This document shows, in pieces, positions 8,638 to 17,010 of a stretch of DNA of 64,000 bases. This DNA comes from CAYJLF01 sp964371055 (GTDB lineage Bacteria; Eisenbacteria; RBG-16-71-46; CAIMUX01): the NCBI GenBank assembly GCA_964371055.1, contig CAYJLF010000001.1, positions 372,001 through 436,000 on the forward strand, given 5' to 3'. The notes below the pieces were generated by a model. That model saw nothing but the letters and a program-made list of their open reading frames with translations, was not told the DNA's origin and searched no databases. Made by a program: the position numbers and the translations under genes. The first letter of the stretch is position 1, and each line of letters begins with the position of its first letter.

Positions 8638-8952
8638 TTACTGGAAGCATCCCAGCTGGCAGGTCCCGATCCGGATCTCCAGCAGGTTCATCAGCCGGCC
8701 GACCGCCTGCGACTCTATCTCGTATTCCTCCGCCCATGCCAGGGCGGTCGAGCAGTCGATCCGGCCCTGCGGATAGAGGGTCCGTCGGTCGCACGCCTGC
8801 CGCGGCGCCGAGGCCTCCACGATGTTCAGGTGACCGGAACCGGCCTCGGTGATCGTCCACCCGATCGCCTCTTCCCGCAGGAACCGCTCGATCTCCGCGC
8901 GCCGGCCGGCCGGCACGCCGATCGCAAGGCCACTCTTCGGCATCGTTGTCAC
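8638..8952 (-). CDS. small protein with CQLGCF tail, AOR-operon associated
   Basis: A 104-aa cytoplasmic protein starting with GTG at 8952, overlapping the stop of the ThiS gene by 4 nt (GTGA). The C-terminal half reads RIDCSTALAWAEEYEIES then AVGRLMNLLEIRIGTCQLGCF; it looks like a winged helix-turn-helix (alternation of EEY..ES..VGRLMNLL) with two conserved Cys in the tail CQLGCF and another at RIDC. Proteins with this tail occur in anaerobes, but I cannot name a family with certainty. Being translationally coupled to ThiS and ThiF, it may regulate or assist assembly of the pterin cofactor of the AOR complex. The Cys could bind a metal or Fe-S cluster; that is inference. Confidence 0.62.
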   Translation of the reverse strand: MTTMPKSGLAIGVPAGRRAEIERFLREEAIGWTITEAGSGHLNIVEASAPRQACDRRTLYPQGRIDCSTALAWAEEYEIESQAVGRLMNLLEIRIGTCQLGCFQ

Positions 8953-9149
8953 CCCCCGTGCGCCAGGTGAAAGACCGTCACCTCCGCTCCGTCGCGCAGG
9001 CTTCGGACCGGATACTCCTCCTCGGGGACGAGTTCGCCGTCGACCGTGACGGTCATGAGCACGTAGTCATACCCCAGGATCTCGAGGAGGTCCCGGACGG
9101 TCATCCCGTCACGCCATTCGACCCGGTCGCGGTCATTGACCAGGAGCAT
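8949..9149 (-). CDS. ThiS/MoaD-like sulfur-carrier protein
   Basis: A 66-aa beta-grasp protein ending in the diagnostic Gly-Gly (VTVFHLAHGG), needing no processing. Internal features MTVRDLLEILGYDY and DGAEVTVF match ThiS/MoaD. The terminal glycine is adenylated by a ThiF/MoeB-type E1 enzyme and then thiocarboxylated to donate sulfur to molybdopterin, tungstopterin or thiazole. The adjacent upstream gene encodes that E1. ATG 9149 has GAGGGG just upstream; an in-frame ATG at 9161 is an alternative. The gene overlaps ThiF at its start and the CQLGCF gene at its stop. Its place behind an AOR strongly suggests it serves the dithiolene cofactor of that enzyme. Confidence 0.85.
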   Translation of the reverse strand: MLLVNDRDRVEWRDGMTVRDLLEILGYDYVLMTVTVDGELVPEEEYPVRSLRDGAEVTVFHLAHGG

Positions 9150-9762
9150 CGATCCCCTCATCCGGTCGGGCCCGACCCACCAGCCAGGCGACCGCTTCGT
9201 TGGCCTGCATGTTCGCCACGATCGCCAGCCGCGGGGCGCAGAGTCCCTCGCCCATATCCGAACTCTCGTCCCCGCAGACGATGATGCGGCCGCTCCGTCG
9301 CACGCGGAGGGCATCCGTATTCCCCAGCCCCGACAGCCCGCTCCCGACCACGACCGGCCGGTCCGGAAACGCCCGACACCACGCCTCGATCAGCCATTGC
9401 TTCGACTGCGCCAGGTCGAAGGCTTCGATCAGGAGGTCCGCCTCGGCGAAAAGCGGCGGAACCAGGACCGGAGTCAGTTCGGCATCGTGGGTCGTGAGGC
9501 GGAGGCCCGGGTTCACCGAGAGAAGGCGATCGCGGAGCGCCTCCACCTTGCGCCGTCCGATGTCTTCGGCGAAGAACTGCTGGCGGTTGAGGTTCGACTC
9601 CGCGACCTCGTCCCGGTCGACCAGGATGAGCCGCCCGATCCCCGCGCGGGCCAGCGCCAGAGCCGCGTTGCTGCCGATCCCGCCGCAGCCGGCGATCGCC
9701 ACGCAGGCGCGGGTGAGCACCTCGGTACTCCCCGGGACGTTACGGTCGAACAACGCCGTCAC
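9133..9762 (-). CDS. ThiF/MoeB/HesA-type E1-like adenylyltransferase
   Basis: About 209 aa from the GTG at 9762. The nucleotide-binding signature is GCGGIGSNAALALARAG, followed by LILVDRDEVAESNLNRQQFF with the conserved Asp and Arg of E1 enzymes; a later ANMQANEAVAWLVG helix is also typical. It activates the C-terminal glycine of the neighbouring ThiS/MoaD-like protein. A TTG at 9825 would add a short segment containing CPRC and GEC, which could be a zinc knuckle, so the start is uncertain. Stop overlaps the ThiS start. It lies 67 nt after the AOR/NuoG-like gene and is presumably part of the same operon, for pterin sulfuration. Confidence 0.8.
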   Translation of the reverse strand: MTALFDRNVPGSTEVLTRACVAIAGCGGIGSNAALALARAGIGRLILVDRDEVAESNLNRQQFFAEDIGRRKVEALRDRLLSVNPGLRLTTHDAELTPVLVPPLFAEADLLIEAFDLAQSKQWLIEAWCRAFPDRPVVVGSGLSGLGNTDALRVRRSGRIIVCGDESSDMGEGLCAPRLAIVANMQANEAVAWLVGRARPDEGIDAPGQ

Positions 9763-9829
9763 GCACTCCCCCGCCGGCCTCGCGCCGCCGGCCCGGCACC
9801 GCGGGCACCGGAGATCCGGCGGCAACGCG

Positions 9830-11833
9830 CTACGCTTCTCCCTGGTGCCCTTCGACGATCCGGACGAGCTCTGGCAGGTCGATTCCCAGTTGCTGCAGCC
9901 GTTCGACTTTGGGCACGCCGTTTCTGGTCCAGCCCCGGCGCTCATAGGCGGCATCGGTGACCTTCGCGTACTGGTCCTCGCGGTGCGCCCGCACCGCCTT
10001 CATCTTCTCCTCGAGCGTCAGGCCGGCCGGATCGACGCCGACGATCTCCTTGAGCTGCTTGTCATACCGCTCGGCGCGGGACTCGTACTCCTCGCGGGTG
10101 ACCGGCCCGACCGCACGGTAGGGGGGCATGTCATCCACCCGCTTCCCCTTGCCGAGCAGCACGGAGAGGCAGCGCTGGAGGTTGTAGACCCGGGCCGACT
10201 GGTCGAGCATCTTCGCCTCGTCGAGCGGCTGGCCGGTCATCCCCTCGTAGAAGGCGAAGTAGTTCTCGACGTGCTCGGGGATCTTGGCTGCCTGCTTGGG
10301 CGGGAAGCTCCGGTTGTTGGCCGGCACGACGTCGTTCCAGACGATCTTGCAGAGTCCCTGCAGGCCGAACCAGGTGCGCCACAGCGGATAGTAGTGGAGC
10401 GCCTCGGCCTTGTCCTCGAAGGTCGGGATCTGGTTATTGACCATGTCCATGAAGATGAGCCACGCTTCGTCGTGCTGCGGTCCTTTGATCGCCAGCGTGT
10501 AGCCCGCCTGCTGCGCCAGCGACTCCTTGCAGACGTACTCGGAGTACTCTAGTCCCTTGACCTCCATCCCGATGTCCCACAGGAACTTAGCGTCGCCACG
10601 CCCCTCGCGGATCCACTTCTCTTTCAGCCAGCGGATCCCCATGAAGGCCTCGGCGCCGAATCCCTCGCCCCGCGCGCACTGGTGCAGGCACTCGAGGACC
10701 GCGTCGATCGCGCCGAAGGGAAGCTCCAGGCCCCCGGTGTACTCCCGGTCGATCACCCCCGCCTCGTAGCACTCCATGATGAAGGCCATCCCGGTCGCGG
10801 CCGAGATCGTGTCGAGCCCGTAGGTGTCGCAGTAGAAGTTGAACTCCACCGCGAAGGCGGGATCGAAACAACCCATGTTGGCGCAGCCGGCGGCTGTCTC
10901 GTACTCGGGGCCGTCGACCAGCACCCTCTGTCCCCGGTACGGGCCGGTCCGGAGCTGGAATCCGTCGACCGCCTTCGCGCAGGCCATGGAGCAGCCCAGC
11001 CAGCAGCCGTCGCTGCTCCCCTGGGTGAAGAACTTTCCCTTGAACGCGCTCGAGTGCAGCTTGACCGCCTCGGGGTGGGAACCGAACCGGTAGTTCATGA
11101 CCGGCAGGAGGTCGTACTTGTCCATCACCTCGACGATGTTGGCGGTGCCGACCTCGCGCATCCGGCACTGGTCCTGGTCGAGGGTCGCCATCTCGGCGTT
11201 CACCCGCATCCCGTGGTCGCGGATCATCTGCGGGTTCACCGGCCGGTTCAGGTCGTCGATAATCTCGATCGCGCCGGTCGGGCAGACGTAGGCGCAGCTC
11301 GTGCAGCCGATGCAGTGCGGATCGACCTCGTTGTAGGGCATCGTCAGGTGCCGCTTGATGCCGCGCCCGGCGAAATCGAGGATCTTCTGGATGACGAACT
11401 CGTCGCAGGCCCGCACGCAGTGGGTGCAGAGGATGCAGGCGTTCGGATTCAGGTCGGTCAGCTCGCTCTGGAAGCGCGAGCCGTCCGTGACGCCGCAGCG
11501 CGCTGCCACCTCCCGGATCGCCGGGACGTTGGGCCACCGCCCGAGGTACATCTCCGCCAGGACGCGCCGATGCTGCCGCACCTTCTCGGTGTCGGTGCGG
11601 ACGATCATCTCGCCCCGGACGGGGTAGTTGCAGGAGGTCACGAGGCGCGTCCGCCCGCGCTGCTCCACCTCGACCACGCAGAGCCGGCAATTGCCGGTCG
11701 GCGTCAGGTCGGCGTGGTGGCAGAGGGTCGGCACTTCGATCCCGGCCTTCTGGATCGCCGGGAGCAGGTAGGAATCGCGGCCCGCCAGAACCTCCCGGCC
11801 GTCGATGACAAGCTTGATCCTCGTGTCGATCAT
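9830..11833 (-). CDS. NuoG-like ferredoxin fused to AOR C-terminal domains
   Basis: A 667-aa fusion. Residues 1-75 are a 2Fe-2S ferredoxin domain (C38, C49, C52, C68). Residues about 130-190 are a 2[4Fe-4S] ferredoxin module (C133/136/139/143 and C174/177/180/184). The His-Cys cluster motif usual in NuoG is absent. From about 205 onward the protein is the C-terminal part of aldehyde ferredoxin oxidoreductase: cluster motif GCWLGCSMAC (C277, C281, C285), a late LQGLC supplying the probable fourth ligand, and the typical tail AYERRGWTRNGVPKVERLQQLG. The AOR N-terminal domain is missing here and is encoded at 13709-15037. Start ATG 11833 overlaps the NuoF stop by one base. Expected role: aldehyde oxidation to acid (or reverse) with electron transfer to ferredoxin/NAD(H). 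Confidence 0.86.
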   Translation of the reverse strand: MIDTRIKLVIDGREVLAGRDSYLLPAIQKAGIEVPTLCHHADLTPTGNCRLCVVEVEQRGRTRLVTSCNYPVRGEMIVRTDTEKVRQHRRVLAEMYLGRWPNVPAIREVAARCGVTDGSRFQSELTDLNPNACILCTHCVRACDEFVIQKILDFAGRGIKRHLTMPYNEVDPHCIGCTSCAYVCPTGAIEIIDDLNRPVNPQMIRDHGMRVNAEMATLDQDQCRMREVGTANIVEVMDKYDLLPVMNYRFGSHPEAVKLHSSAFKGKFFTQGSSDGCWLGCSMACAKAVDGFQLRTGPYRGQRVLVDGPEYETAAGCANMGCFDPAFAVEFNFYCDTYGLDTISAATGMAFIMECYEAGVIDREYTGGLELPFGAIDAVLECLHQCARGEGFGAEAFMGIRWLKEKWIREGRGDAKFLWDIGMEVKGLEYSEYVCKESLAQQAGYTLAIKGPQHDEAWLIFMDMVNNQIPTFEDKAEALHYYPLWRTWFGLQGLCKIVWNDVVPANNRSFPPKQAAKIPEHVENYFAFYEGMTGQPLDEAKMLDQSARVYNLQRCLSVLLGKGKRVDDMPPYRAVGPVTREEYESRAERYDKQLKEIVGVDPAGLTLEEKMKAVRAHREDQYAKVTDAAYERRGWTRNGVPKVERLQQLGIDLPELVRIVEGHQGEA

Positions 11834-13716
11834 CAGTGCACCTCCACCGCGCCGCGCTTGCAGGTCTCGACGCAGATTCCACACTTGATGCACTTGTTGT
11901 AGAGGATGGAGTGCGTCTTCCGCACCTCCCCCTCGATCGCCCCGGTGGGACAGGCCCGCCCGCAGGCCGTGCAGCCGTCGCACAGATCGGGGATGATGCG
12001 GTAGGTGATGAGTTCCTTGCAGACCCCCGCCCGGCACTTCTTCTCCCGGATGTGCTCGAGGTACTCCTCGCGGAAGTACCGGATGGTGGAGAGGACCGGA
12101 TTCGGAGCCGAGCCGCCGAGCTGGCAGAGGCTGGTGTCGCGCACTGTGGCCGAGAGCTCCTCGAGGAACGGCAGGTCCTCCTCGCGCCCCTCGCCGCGGC
12201 AGATCCGCCCCAGGACGTTGGAAAGAGCGTAGAGCCCCTCCCGGCACGGCGTGCACTTGCCGCACGATTCGTCGACCAGAAAGTCGATGAAGTAGCGCGC
12301 CACGTCGACCATGCAGGTGTGATCGTCCATCACGATCATCCCGCCCGAGCCCATCATCGATCCCGCTTCGGTCAGCGAGTCGAAGTCGACCTTCATGTCG
12401 AGGAGGCTCTCCGGTAGGCAACCGCCCGAGGGGCCGCCGGTCTGCACCGCCTTGAAGGCGCGGCCGTCGGGGATGCCGCCGCCGATCTCGAAGATGATCT
12501 CCCGCAGCGTGATCCCCATCGGGACCTCGACCAGGCCGGTGTTGCGGATGTCCCCGACCAGGGAGAAGACCTTGGTGCCGGACGATCCGTTCCATGGGCT
12601 CTCGCTGACGTCGCCGGTGCCGATCGAGGCGAACCACTCCGCCCCTTTCTCGAGGATGACGGGGACATTCGCCCAGGTCTCGACGTTGTTCAGGACCGTC
12701 GGCTTGTCGCGGAAGCCGTACTCCACGTTGTGGACATACTTGGCGCGCGGTTCCCCCGCCCGGCCCGACATCGAGGCCATCAGCGCCGTCGATTCGCCGC
12801 AGACGAAGGCGCCGGCGCCGCGGTGCACCGCAAGGTCGAAGGAGAACCCCGTGCCGAGGATGTCGGGTCCGAGCAGACCGTGGTCGCGCGCCTGCCGGAT
12901 CGCCTTGTGCAGCCGCTCCATCGCCAGCGGGTACTCCTTGCGGATGTAGATGAACCCCTCGCTCGCGCCGACCGCGAAGGCGCCGATCAGCATCCCCTCG
13001 ATCACGGCATGCGGATCGGTCTCGATGATCGAGCGATCCATGAACGCCCCGGGGTCCCCCTCGTCGCCGTTGCAGACGACGTAGCAGACCTCCTGGCGGC
13101 GCAGGCGGGCCGCGCGGGCCGACTCCCACTTCACGCCGGCCGGGAACCCGCCGCCGCCGCGTCCGCGCAGGCCGGAACGGACGATCTCCTTGATCACATC
13201 CTCCGGCTGCATCGTGGTCAGCACCTTGCACAGAGGCTGGTAGCCGCCGCGGGCGATGTACTGGTCGATCTCTTCCGGATCGATCAGCCCCTTGTTGCGG
13301 AGCGCGACGAGCTGCTGCTTGGAGAAGAAGCCGATCTCGTCGATCCGGCGCGCCGTCTGCCCGCTGACCGGATCGGCGTGCAGCAGGCGGGTGACGACTT
13401 CGCCTCCCACCAGGTGCGCGTCGACGATCTCCTCCAGGTCGTTGACGCCGACTTTCTGGTAGAAAATCCCCTCCGGCTGGACGACGACGATCGGCCCCAT
13501 GGCGCAGAAGCCGTTGCAGCCGGTCGGGACGACGAGGAAGTCGCGTTCCAACCCCCTTTCGCGCAGCACCCGGTCGAGGTTGTCGCGAATGGTCAGACCG
13601 TGGGCGGAGACGCAGCCGGTGCCGGTGCAGACCATCAGCATGGCCTTGTAGCCGGCGTGGCGCTTCTGTTCCGCGGAGGCGACCCGGTCTAAGTCGGCGG
13701 CGGTCAGCCTAGGCAT
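11833..13716 (-). CDS. NuoF/HydB-like NADH-binding flavoprotein with extra Fe-S domains
   Basis: A 627-aa protein. N-terminal thioredoxin-like 2Fe-2S domain with CTGTGC and GCNGFC; then the FMN/NADH core with GLRGRGGGGFPAG, CNGDEGDPGAFMDR and GAGAFVCGESTAL; then the 4Fe-4S motif ESCGKCTPCREG plus the distal Cys in TSLCQLGG; and a C-terminal 2[4Fe-4S] ferredoxin (CDGCTACGRAC, CIKCGICVETC). This layout is that of HydB, the flavin subunit of electron-bifurcating hydrogenases, and of related formate dehydrogenases and Bam complexes. It exchanges electrons between NAD(H) and the Fe-S chain. It sits between the two genes that each carry half of an AOR, overlapping both (8 nt and 1 nt), so the three products should form one complex. 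Confidence 0.92.
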   Translation of the reverse strand: MPRLTAADLDRVASAEQKRHAGYKAMLMVCTGTGCVSAHGLTIRDNLDRVLRERGLERDFLVVPTGCNGFCAMGPIVVVQPEGIFYQKVGVNDLEEIVDAHLVGGEVVTRLLHADPVSGQTARRIDEIGFFSKQQLVALRNKGLIDPEEIDQYIARGGYQPLCKVLTTMQPEDVIKEIVRSGLRGRGGGGFPAGVKWESARAARLRRQEVCYVVCNGDEGDPGAFMDRSIIETDPHAVIEGMLIGAFAVGASEGFIYIRKEYPLAMERLHKAIRQARDHGLLGPDILGTGFSFDLAVHRGAGAFVCGESTALMASMSGRAGEPRAKYVHNVEYGFRDKPTVLNNVETWANVPVILEKGAEWFASIGTGDVSESPWNGSSGTKVFSLVGDIRNTGLVEVPMGITLREIIFEIGGGIPDGRAFKAVQTGGPSGGCLPESLLDMKVDFDSLTEAGSMMGSGGMIVMDDHTCMVDVARYFIDFLVDESCGKCTPCREGLYALSNVLGRICRGEGREEDLPFLEELSATVRDTSLCQLGGSAPNPVLSTIRYFREEYLEHIREKKCRAGVCKELITYRIIPDLCDGCTACGRACPTGAIEGEVRKTHSILYNKCIKCGICVETCKRGAVEVH

Positions 13717-15037
13717 GGCTCGCCTCCTTCAGTTTGCGGGCCGCGATCGCGGCCGACATCTTCTTGACCAGCCGCTCGACATCCTTGGCCTGGAGGTTCC
13801 CCACCACCTCGTCGCCGAACTTAACGACCGGCGCCAGGCTGCACGCCCCGAGGCAGGCGACCGGCTCGAGGCTCCATTTCTTGTCGGTGGTCGTCTCTCC
13901 CGCCTTGCAGCCGAGCACCCGCTCGAACGAGTCGAGGATGCGGGCCGCGCCGCGGACATGGCAGGCAGTCCCCATGCAGACCTGAATCACCGTCTCGCCG
14001 CGCGGCTCCAGGCTGAACGCCTTGTAGAAGGTGGCGATGTGGTAGAGGTAGGCCTCCGGGACGCTCGTCTCCAGGCAGATCACCTCCAGCGCCGTCTTCG
14101 GGATGTGCCGGAAGCGGTCCTGGATGTCCTGCAGCATCTCGATCACATACTCCGGATCGTTGTTCCACTTGCGGCAGATCGCCTTCAGTTCGTCCACCTC
14201 GGACGGACAGGTGAGACGGGAGACGCTCTTGGGCGTGGTCTCGGCCGCCGCCTTGCTCTCGGCGATCCGCCAGGCGGGGGTGATGCCGCGGTTACGGATC
14301 ACCAGCGCCTTCAGCTTCTTGTCGCGCAGGACGGTGCCGATGCCGCCGCGCCCCGCCTGCTTCAGGCGCGCCGTGCGGCGCCGCCAGTCCCAGAAGGAGA
14401 AGTTGAGCACCCCCATCCGGGAGTGCTCCGCGCCGCGTCCGGCCGACACGACCGCGATGTTCCGCATGTCGAGTTCGTCGTCGGCGTACATCGCGGTCAG
14501 CTCCTCGGCCAAAAGGTGCGAGTCGATGCTCTCCTCAGGGGCGGTCTCGATTCCAATGCGCCGCTGCACGGCGTCGATCGTCACGATCGACTCCTCGGCC
14601 GCCTTCCCTGTGAGGCAGAGGGCGTCGAAGCCGGCGAACTTCAGGTAGGGCCCGAAGTAGCCGCCGACGTTGCAGTCGATGATGATCCCGGTCAGCGGCG
14701 AGACCGCCGTGCAGATCGTCTTGCCCGATCCGGGGAACGAGGTCGTCCCGCCCAGCGGGCCCGAGCAGAAGCAGATCGGATTCTCCGGCGAGTCCCACTT
14801 CGTCCCGGCGGTGATCTCCTGCAAGGTGATCCAGAGATCGAATCCCTTGCCGCCGACCCAGAGCTTCTTCATCTCTTCCGTGACCGGATGAATGGAGATC
14901 TCGCGGGTCCCGACATCGATCCGCAGCCAGCGGCCGGCATAGCCGCGATCGAGCTCGACCGGGTCGTAGGTGAACTCCGCGAGCACGCGGTGCGCGCGCT
15001 TCATCCGCTCCAGTGCTTCGGCGTGCGTGGTGGGCAT
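13709..15037 (-). CDS. AOR N-terminal domain fused to NuoE-like 2Fe-2S subunit
   Basis: A 442-aa fusion. Residues about 30-255 are the N-terminal pterin-binding domain of aldehyde ferredoxin oxidoreductase (VGGKGFDLWI, SGPLGGTTSFPGSGK, NVGGYFGPYLKFAGFDAL, GRGGIGTVLRDKKLKALVI). Residues about 285-435 are a NuoE-like thioredoxin-fold 2Fe-2S domain with the CMGTAC and CLGAC Cys pairs. The catalytic C-terminal AOR domains are in the gene at 9830-11833. The start at 15037 is chosen because GGAGG lies 8 nt upstream; a longer frame from 15100 has no ribosome site. First gene of the likely operon; a palindrome sits at 15081-15098 just upstream. Splitting an AOR between two Nuo-type subunits is the notable feature. 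Confidence 0.85.
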   Translation of the reverse strand: MPTTHAEALERMKRAHRVLAEFTYDPVELDRGYAGRWLRIDVGTREISIHPVTEEMKKLWVGGKGFDLWITLQEITAGTKWDSPENPICFCSGPLGGTTSFPGSGKTICTAVSPLTGIIIDCNVGGYFGPYLKFAGFDALCLTGKAAEESIVTIDAVQRRIGIETAPEESIDSHLLAEELTAMYADDELDMRNIAVVSAGRGAEHSRMGVLNFSFWDWRRRTARLKQAGRGGIGTVLRDKKLKALVIRNRGITPAWRIAESKAAAETTPKSVSRLTCPSEVDELKAICRKWNNDPEYVIEMLQDIQDRFRHIPKTALEVICLETSVPEAYLYHIATFYKAFSLEPRGETVIQVCMGTACHVRGAARILDSFERVLGCKAGETTTDKKWSLEPVACLGACSLAPVVKFGDEVVGNLQAKDVERLVKKMSAAIAARKLKEASHA

Positions 15038-15080
15038 GCCTGGCGCCTCCGGTGGGTGGGGGTATCGTCGATCGTTACGC

Positions 15081-15098
15081 GACCCAAACTTATGGGTC
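15081..15098. promoter_or_regulatory. palindrome upstream of the AOR operon, possible operator
   Basis: GACCCA-AACTTA-TGGGTC, a perfect 6-bp inverted repeat around an AT-rich 6-bp spacer, 44-61 nt upstream of the AOR-N/NuoE start in otherwise GC-rich DNA. The size suits a dimeric regulator site. Only its symmetry and position support it. Confidence 0.35.
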
Positions 15099-15236
15099 AT
15101 GGTAGGGGATCGAGACGCTCAGGCGCAATGGAGCGACCCGCCCCTGCGCCGCCACATTGCCGCTACGAGGCCACCCCGCCGCCACCGCTGCCGCGGATGA
15201 GACTTGGACGCAGCGAGAGTCCGCCCTACCGGACGA

Positions 15237-16010
15237 CTAGGAGAGAAGCAGCTTGATGGCGGTCGCCAGCACCGTGACGGCGAAGACGGCGCGGATCACC
15301 CGTTCGCCCCGCTCGACCGCGACTTTCGATCCGAGCCACCCGCCCGCCGCGTTTCCCGCCGCCAGCACGATGCCCGGCAGCCAGGCCACCTCCCCCTTCG
15401 CGATGAAGACGGCGAAGGCGGGGAGGGTGAAGATCCCGACGAGGAAGACCTTGTGCATGTTGACGCGGACGAGATCGAGGCGCATCAGGGTGTGCAGGAC
15501 CGCCATGAGGATGAACCCGACCCCGGCCTGGATGAAGCCGACGTAGAAACCGATGCCGATCATCGCAACGTAGGACCAGATCGTGCCAGCACGCGACCTC
15601 TCCTCACCCGTGCCTGGTCCCGGCCGTGCTCCGTTCGGCCGCGTCGCTTTCCGCTTCGGCCAGAGGACCGTGACGAGCACCCCGATCATGATGAAGGCCA
15701 GAAGCCGCTGGAACCAGGCGTCACTGATCTTCACGGCCGCGAACGCCCCGGCCACCGCACCCGGGATCCCGCAGAGCGACAGACGGAGGGAGAGCTTGAA
15801 GTCGGAGAAGCCGCGGCGCCGGAATCCCGAGACCGCGGCCGCGTTCTGCGCCAGGATCGCGATGCGGTTGGTGCCGTTCGCGGTCGAGGGAGGCAGCCCG
15901 AGGAAGATCATGGCCGGCAGCGTGAGGAGCGATCCGCCTCCGGCCAGCACGTTGAGACAGCCGGCGACGAGGCCGGCGCCGGCGAGCAGGGCGAGTTGCC
16001 AGAGGTTCAT
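15237..16010 (-). CDS. TauE/SafE family anion permease
   Basis: A 257-aa membrane protein with about eight hydrophobic segments. The family's duplicated motif is visible: GAGLVAGCLNVLAGGGSLLTLP near the N-terminus, with NGTNRIAILAQN following, and a second copy (GIGFYVGFIQAGVGF) after a charged cytoplasmic loop. TauE/SafE proteins export or import sulfite, sulfoacetate or other organic anions. It starts 6 nt after the stop of the YycJ-like hydrolase gene, so the two are co-transcribed. Substrate is not predictable from sequence. Confidence 0.85.
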   Translation of the reverse strand: MNLWQLALLAGAGLVAGCLNVLAGGGSLLTLPAMIFLGLPPSTANGTNRIAILAQNAAAVSGFRRRGFSDFKLSLRLSLCGIPGAVAGAFAAVKISDAWFQRLLAFIMIGVLVTVLWPKRKATRPNGARPGPGTGEERSRAGTIWSYVAMIGIGFYVGFIQAGVGFILMAVLHTLMRLDLVRVNMHKVFLVGIFTLPAFAVFIAKGEVAWLPGIVLAAGNAAGGWLGSKVAVERGERVIRAVFAVTVLATAIKLLLS

Positions 16011-16016
16011 GAACGC

Positions 16017-16898
16017 TCACACCTCGATGATCGGGCCGGGGCCGGGGCCCCAGCAGGTCCCTTCGTTGCGGATCCGGAAGGTCCGGTGCAGATACGGCCG
16101 CGGGACCCCCTTTGACTCCAGGTGCTTGAGGACCGTCGACTCCGCCAGCTCGTGCGTGTTGTTGTCCCGGTTCCGTTCCCCCCGGCGCAGCTCGAATCCA
16201 TGGTGGTTGACGCTCAGGTGTCCCAGCCACACATGCGTGCCGGGCCGCTCGATCAGCCTCTCGAGCGCTTCGGCGCACTGCTGGTTCGAGAGGTGGCCGT
16301 ACTCCCCGAGCACCCAGGTGAGATAGATCCGGTCGACCTGGTAGAGATGGCTTTCGAGCTTCGTCTCGATCATCGCCCGGTCGTGGTTCGCCTCGATCAG
16401 GATCGCGTCGACGCCGCAGAGGCCGTCGATCAGCTCGTCGGTCACGATGCCCAGGTCGGTCGCCACCGCCGCCCGCCTCTTCCCGTGTCCCAGCACGAAG
16501 GCGAGCGTGCGCCCCTCGTCCGGCGGAAAACCGTGCTGGGTGTCGACCGCCGAGACCTCCAAATCGCCGATCAGCTCGGGAATCGGATGCGTCTCCCGCA
16601 CCCGTTTCCAGCTTGTCTGCTGCCCTCGGCGCCGGGCGGCGCGCGCGGTCTCGGGGTCGATGAAGATGGGGACGCCGTAGCGCGCGTGGATCGTCCCCGC
16701 CGACTTGTAGTGGTCGGTGTGCGCGTGGGTAATGAGGATCCCGCTGAGCTCGGAGGGATGGGTACCGATCGCCGCCAGCCTGGCCTCGACCTCCCGCGCC
16801 GGGGTTCCGCAGTCGACGAGGACCGATGTCCGGCCGCTGGAGATCCAGGTCGCGTTGCCGGAACTGCCGCTGGCAAGAGAGCAGATTCTGAGCGGCAT
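16017..16898 (-). CDS. metallo-beta-lactamase-fold hydrolase, YycJ-like
   Basis: A 293-aa protein starting MPLRICSLASGSSGNATWI, the typical YycJ/WalJ N-terminus. The metal-binding motif is THAHTDH, followed by a TDLG Asp and the late LGHLS His. YycJ-type proteins are predicted 5'-3' DNA exonucleases or phosphodiesterases linked to DNA repair or cell-wall signalling. The ATG at 16898 is preferred; the frame extends further upstream only as overlap with the divergent amidotransferase gene. The C-terminal extension of about 70 residues (ERNRDNNTHELAESTVLKHL) is longer than in the short YycJ form. Confidence 0.83.
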   Translation of the reverse strand: MPLRICSLASGSSGNATWISSGRTSVLVDCGTPAREVEARLAAIGTHPSELSGILITHAHTDHYKSAGTIHARYGVPIFIDPETARAARRRGQQTSWKRVRETHPIPELIGDLEVSAVDTQHGFPPDEGRTLAFVLGHGKRRAAVATDLGIVTDELIDGLCGVDAILIEANHDRAMIETKLESHLYQVDRIYLTWVLGEYGHLSNQQCAEALERLIERPGTHVWLGHLSVNHHGFELRRGERNRDNNTHELAESTVLKHLESKGVPRPYLHRTFRIRNEGTCWGPGPGPIIEV

Positions 16899-16981
16899 CG
16901 GCCTCGACCCCCGTCTTCCCCCGAAAACGACACCAGCGCCGCTTTCGATCGACCTCCCGCCCGGCGGCGGGCGGTTCGCGC

Positions 16982-17010
16982 TTTCCGCGACCCGGCGGGA
17001 ATCGTATCCT
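16982..17010 (+). promoter_or_regulatory. possible sigma-70 promoter for the amidotransferase gene
   Basis: TTTCCG, 17 nt, TATCCT. The -10 ends 6 nt before an ATG at 17017 that opens a 21-codon frame ending TGA at 17082, overlapping the amidotransferase start at 17070. This places a transcription start about 53 nt upstream of that gene. The -35 match is weak. Confidence 0.35.

Noticed and set aside
8638..9149. Thiamine-biosynthesis role for ThiS/ThiF
   Set aside because: No thiG, thiH, thiC or thiE is nearby; the overlap with an AOR operon makes pterin sulfuration the better reading, though thiamine cannot be excluded.
11834..13231. N-terminal extension of the AOR-C/NuoG-like frame over the NuoF gene
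   Set aside because: The extension overlaps well-supported NuoF coding sequence and is Arg/Gly-rich; the 2Fe-2S domain begins right after ATG 11833.
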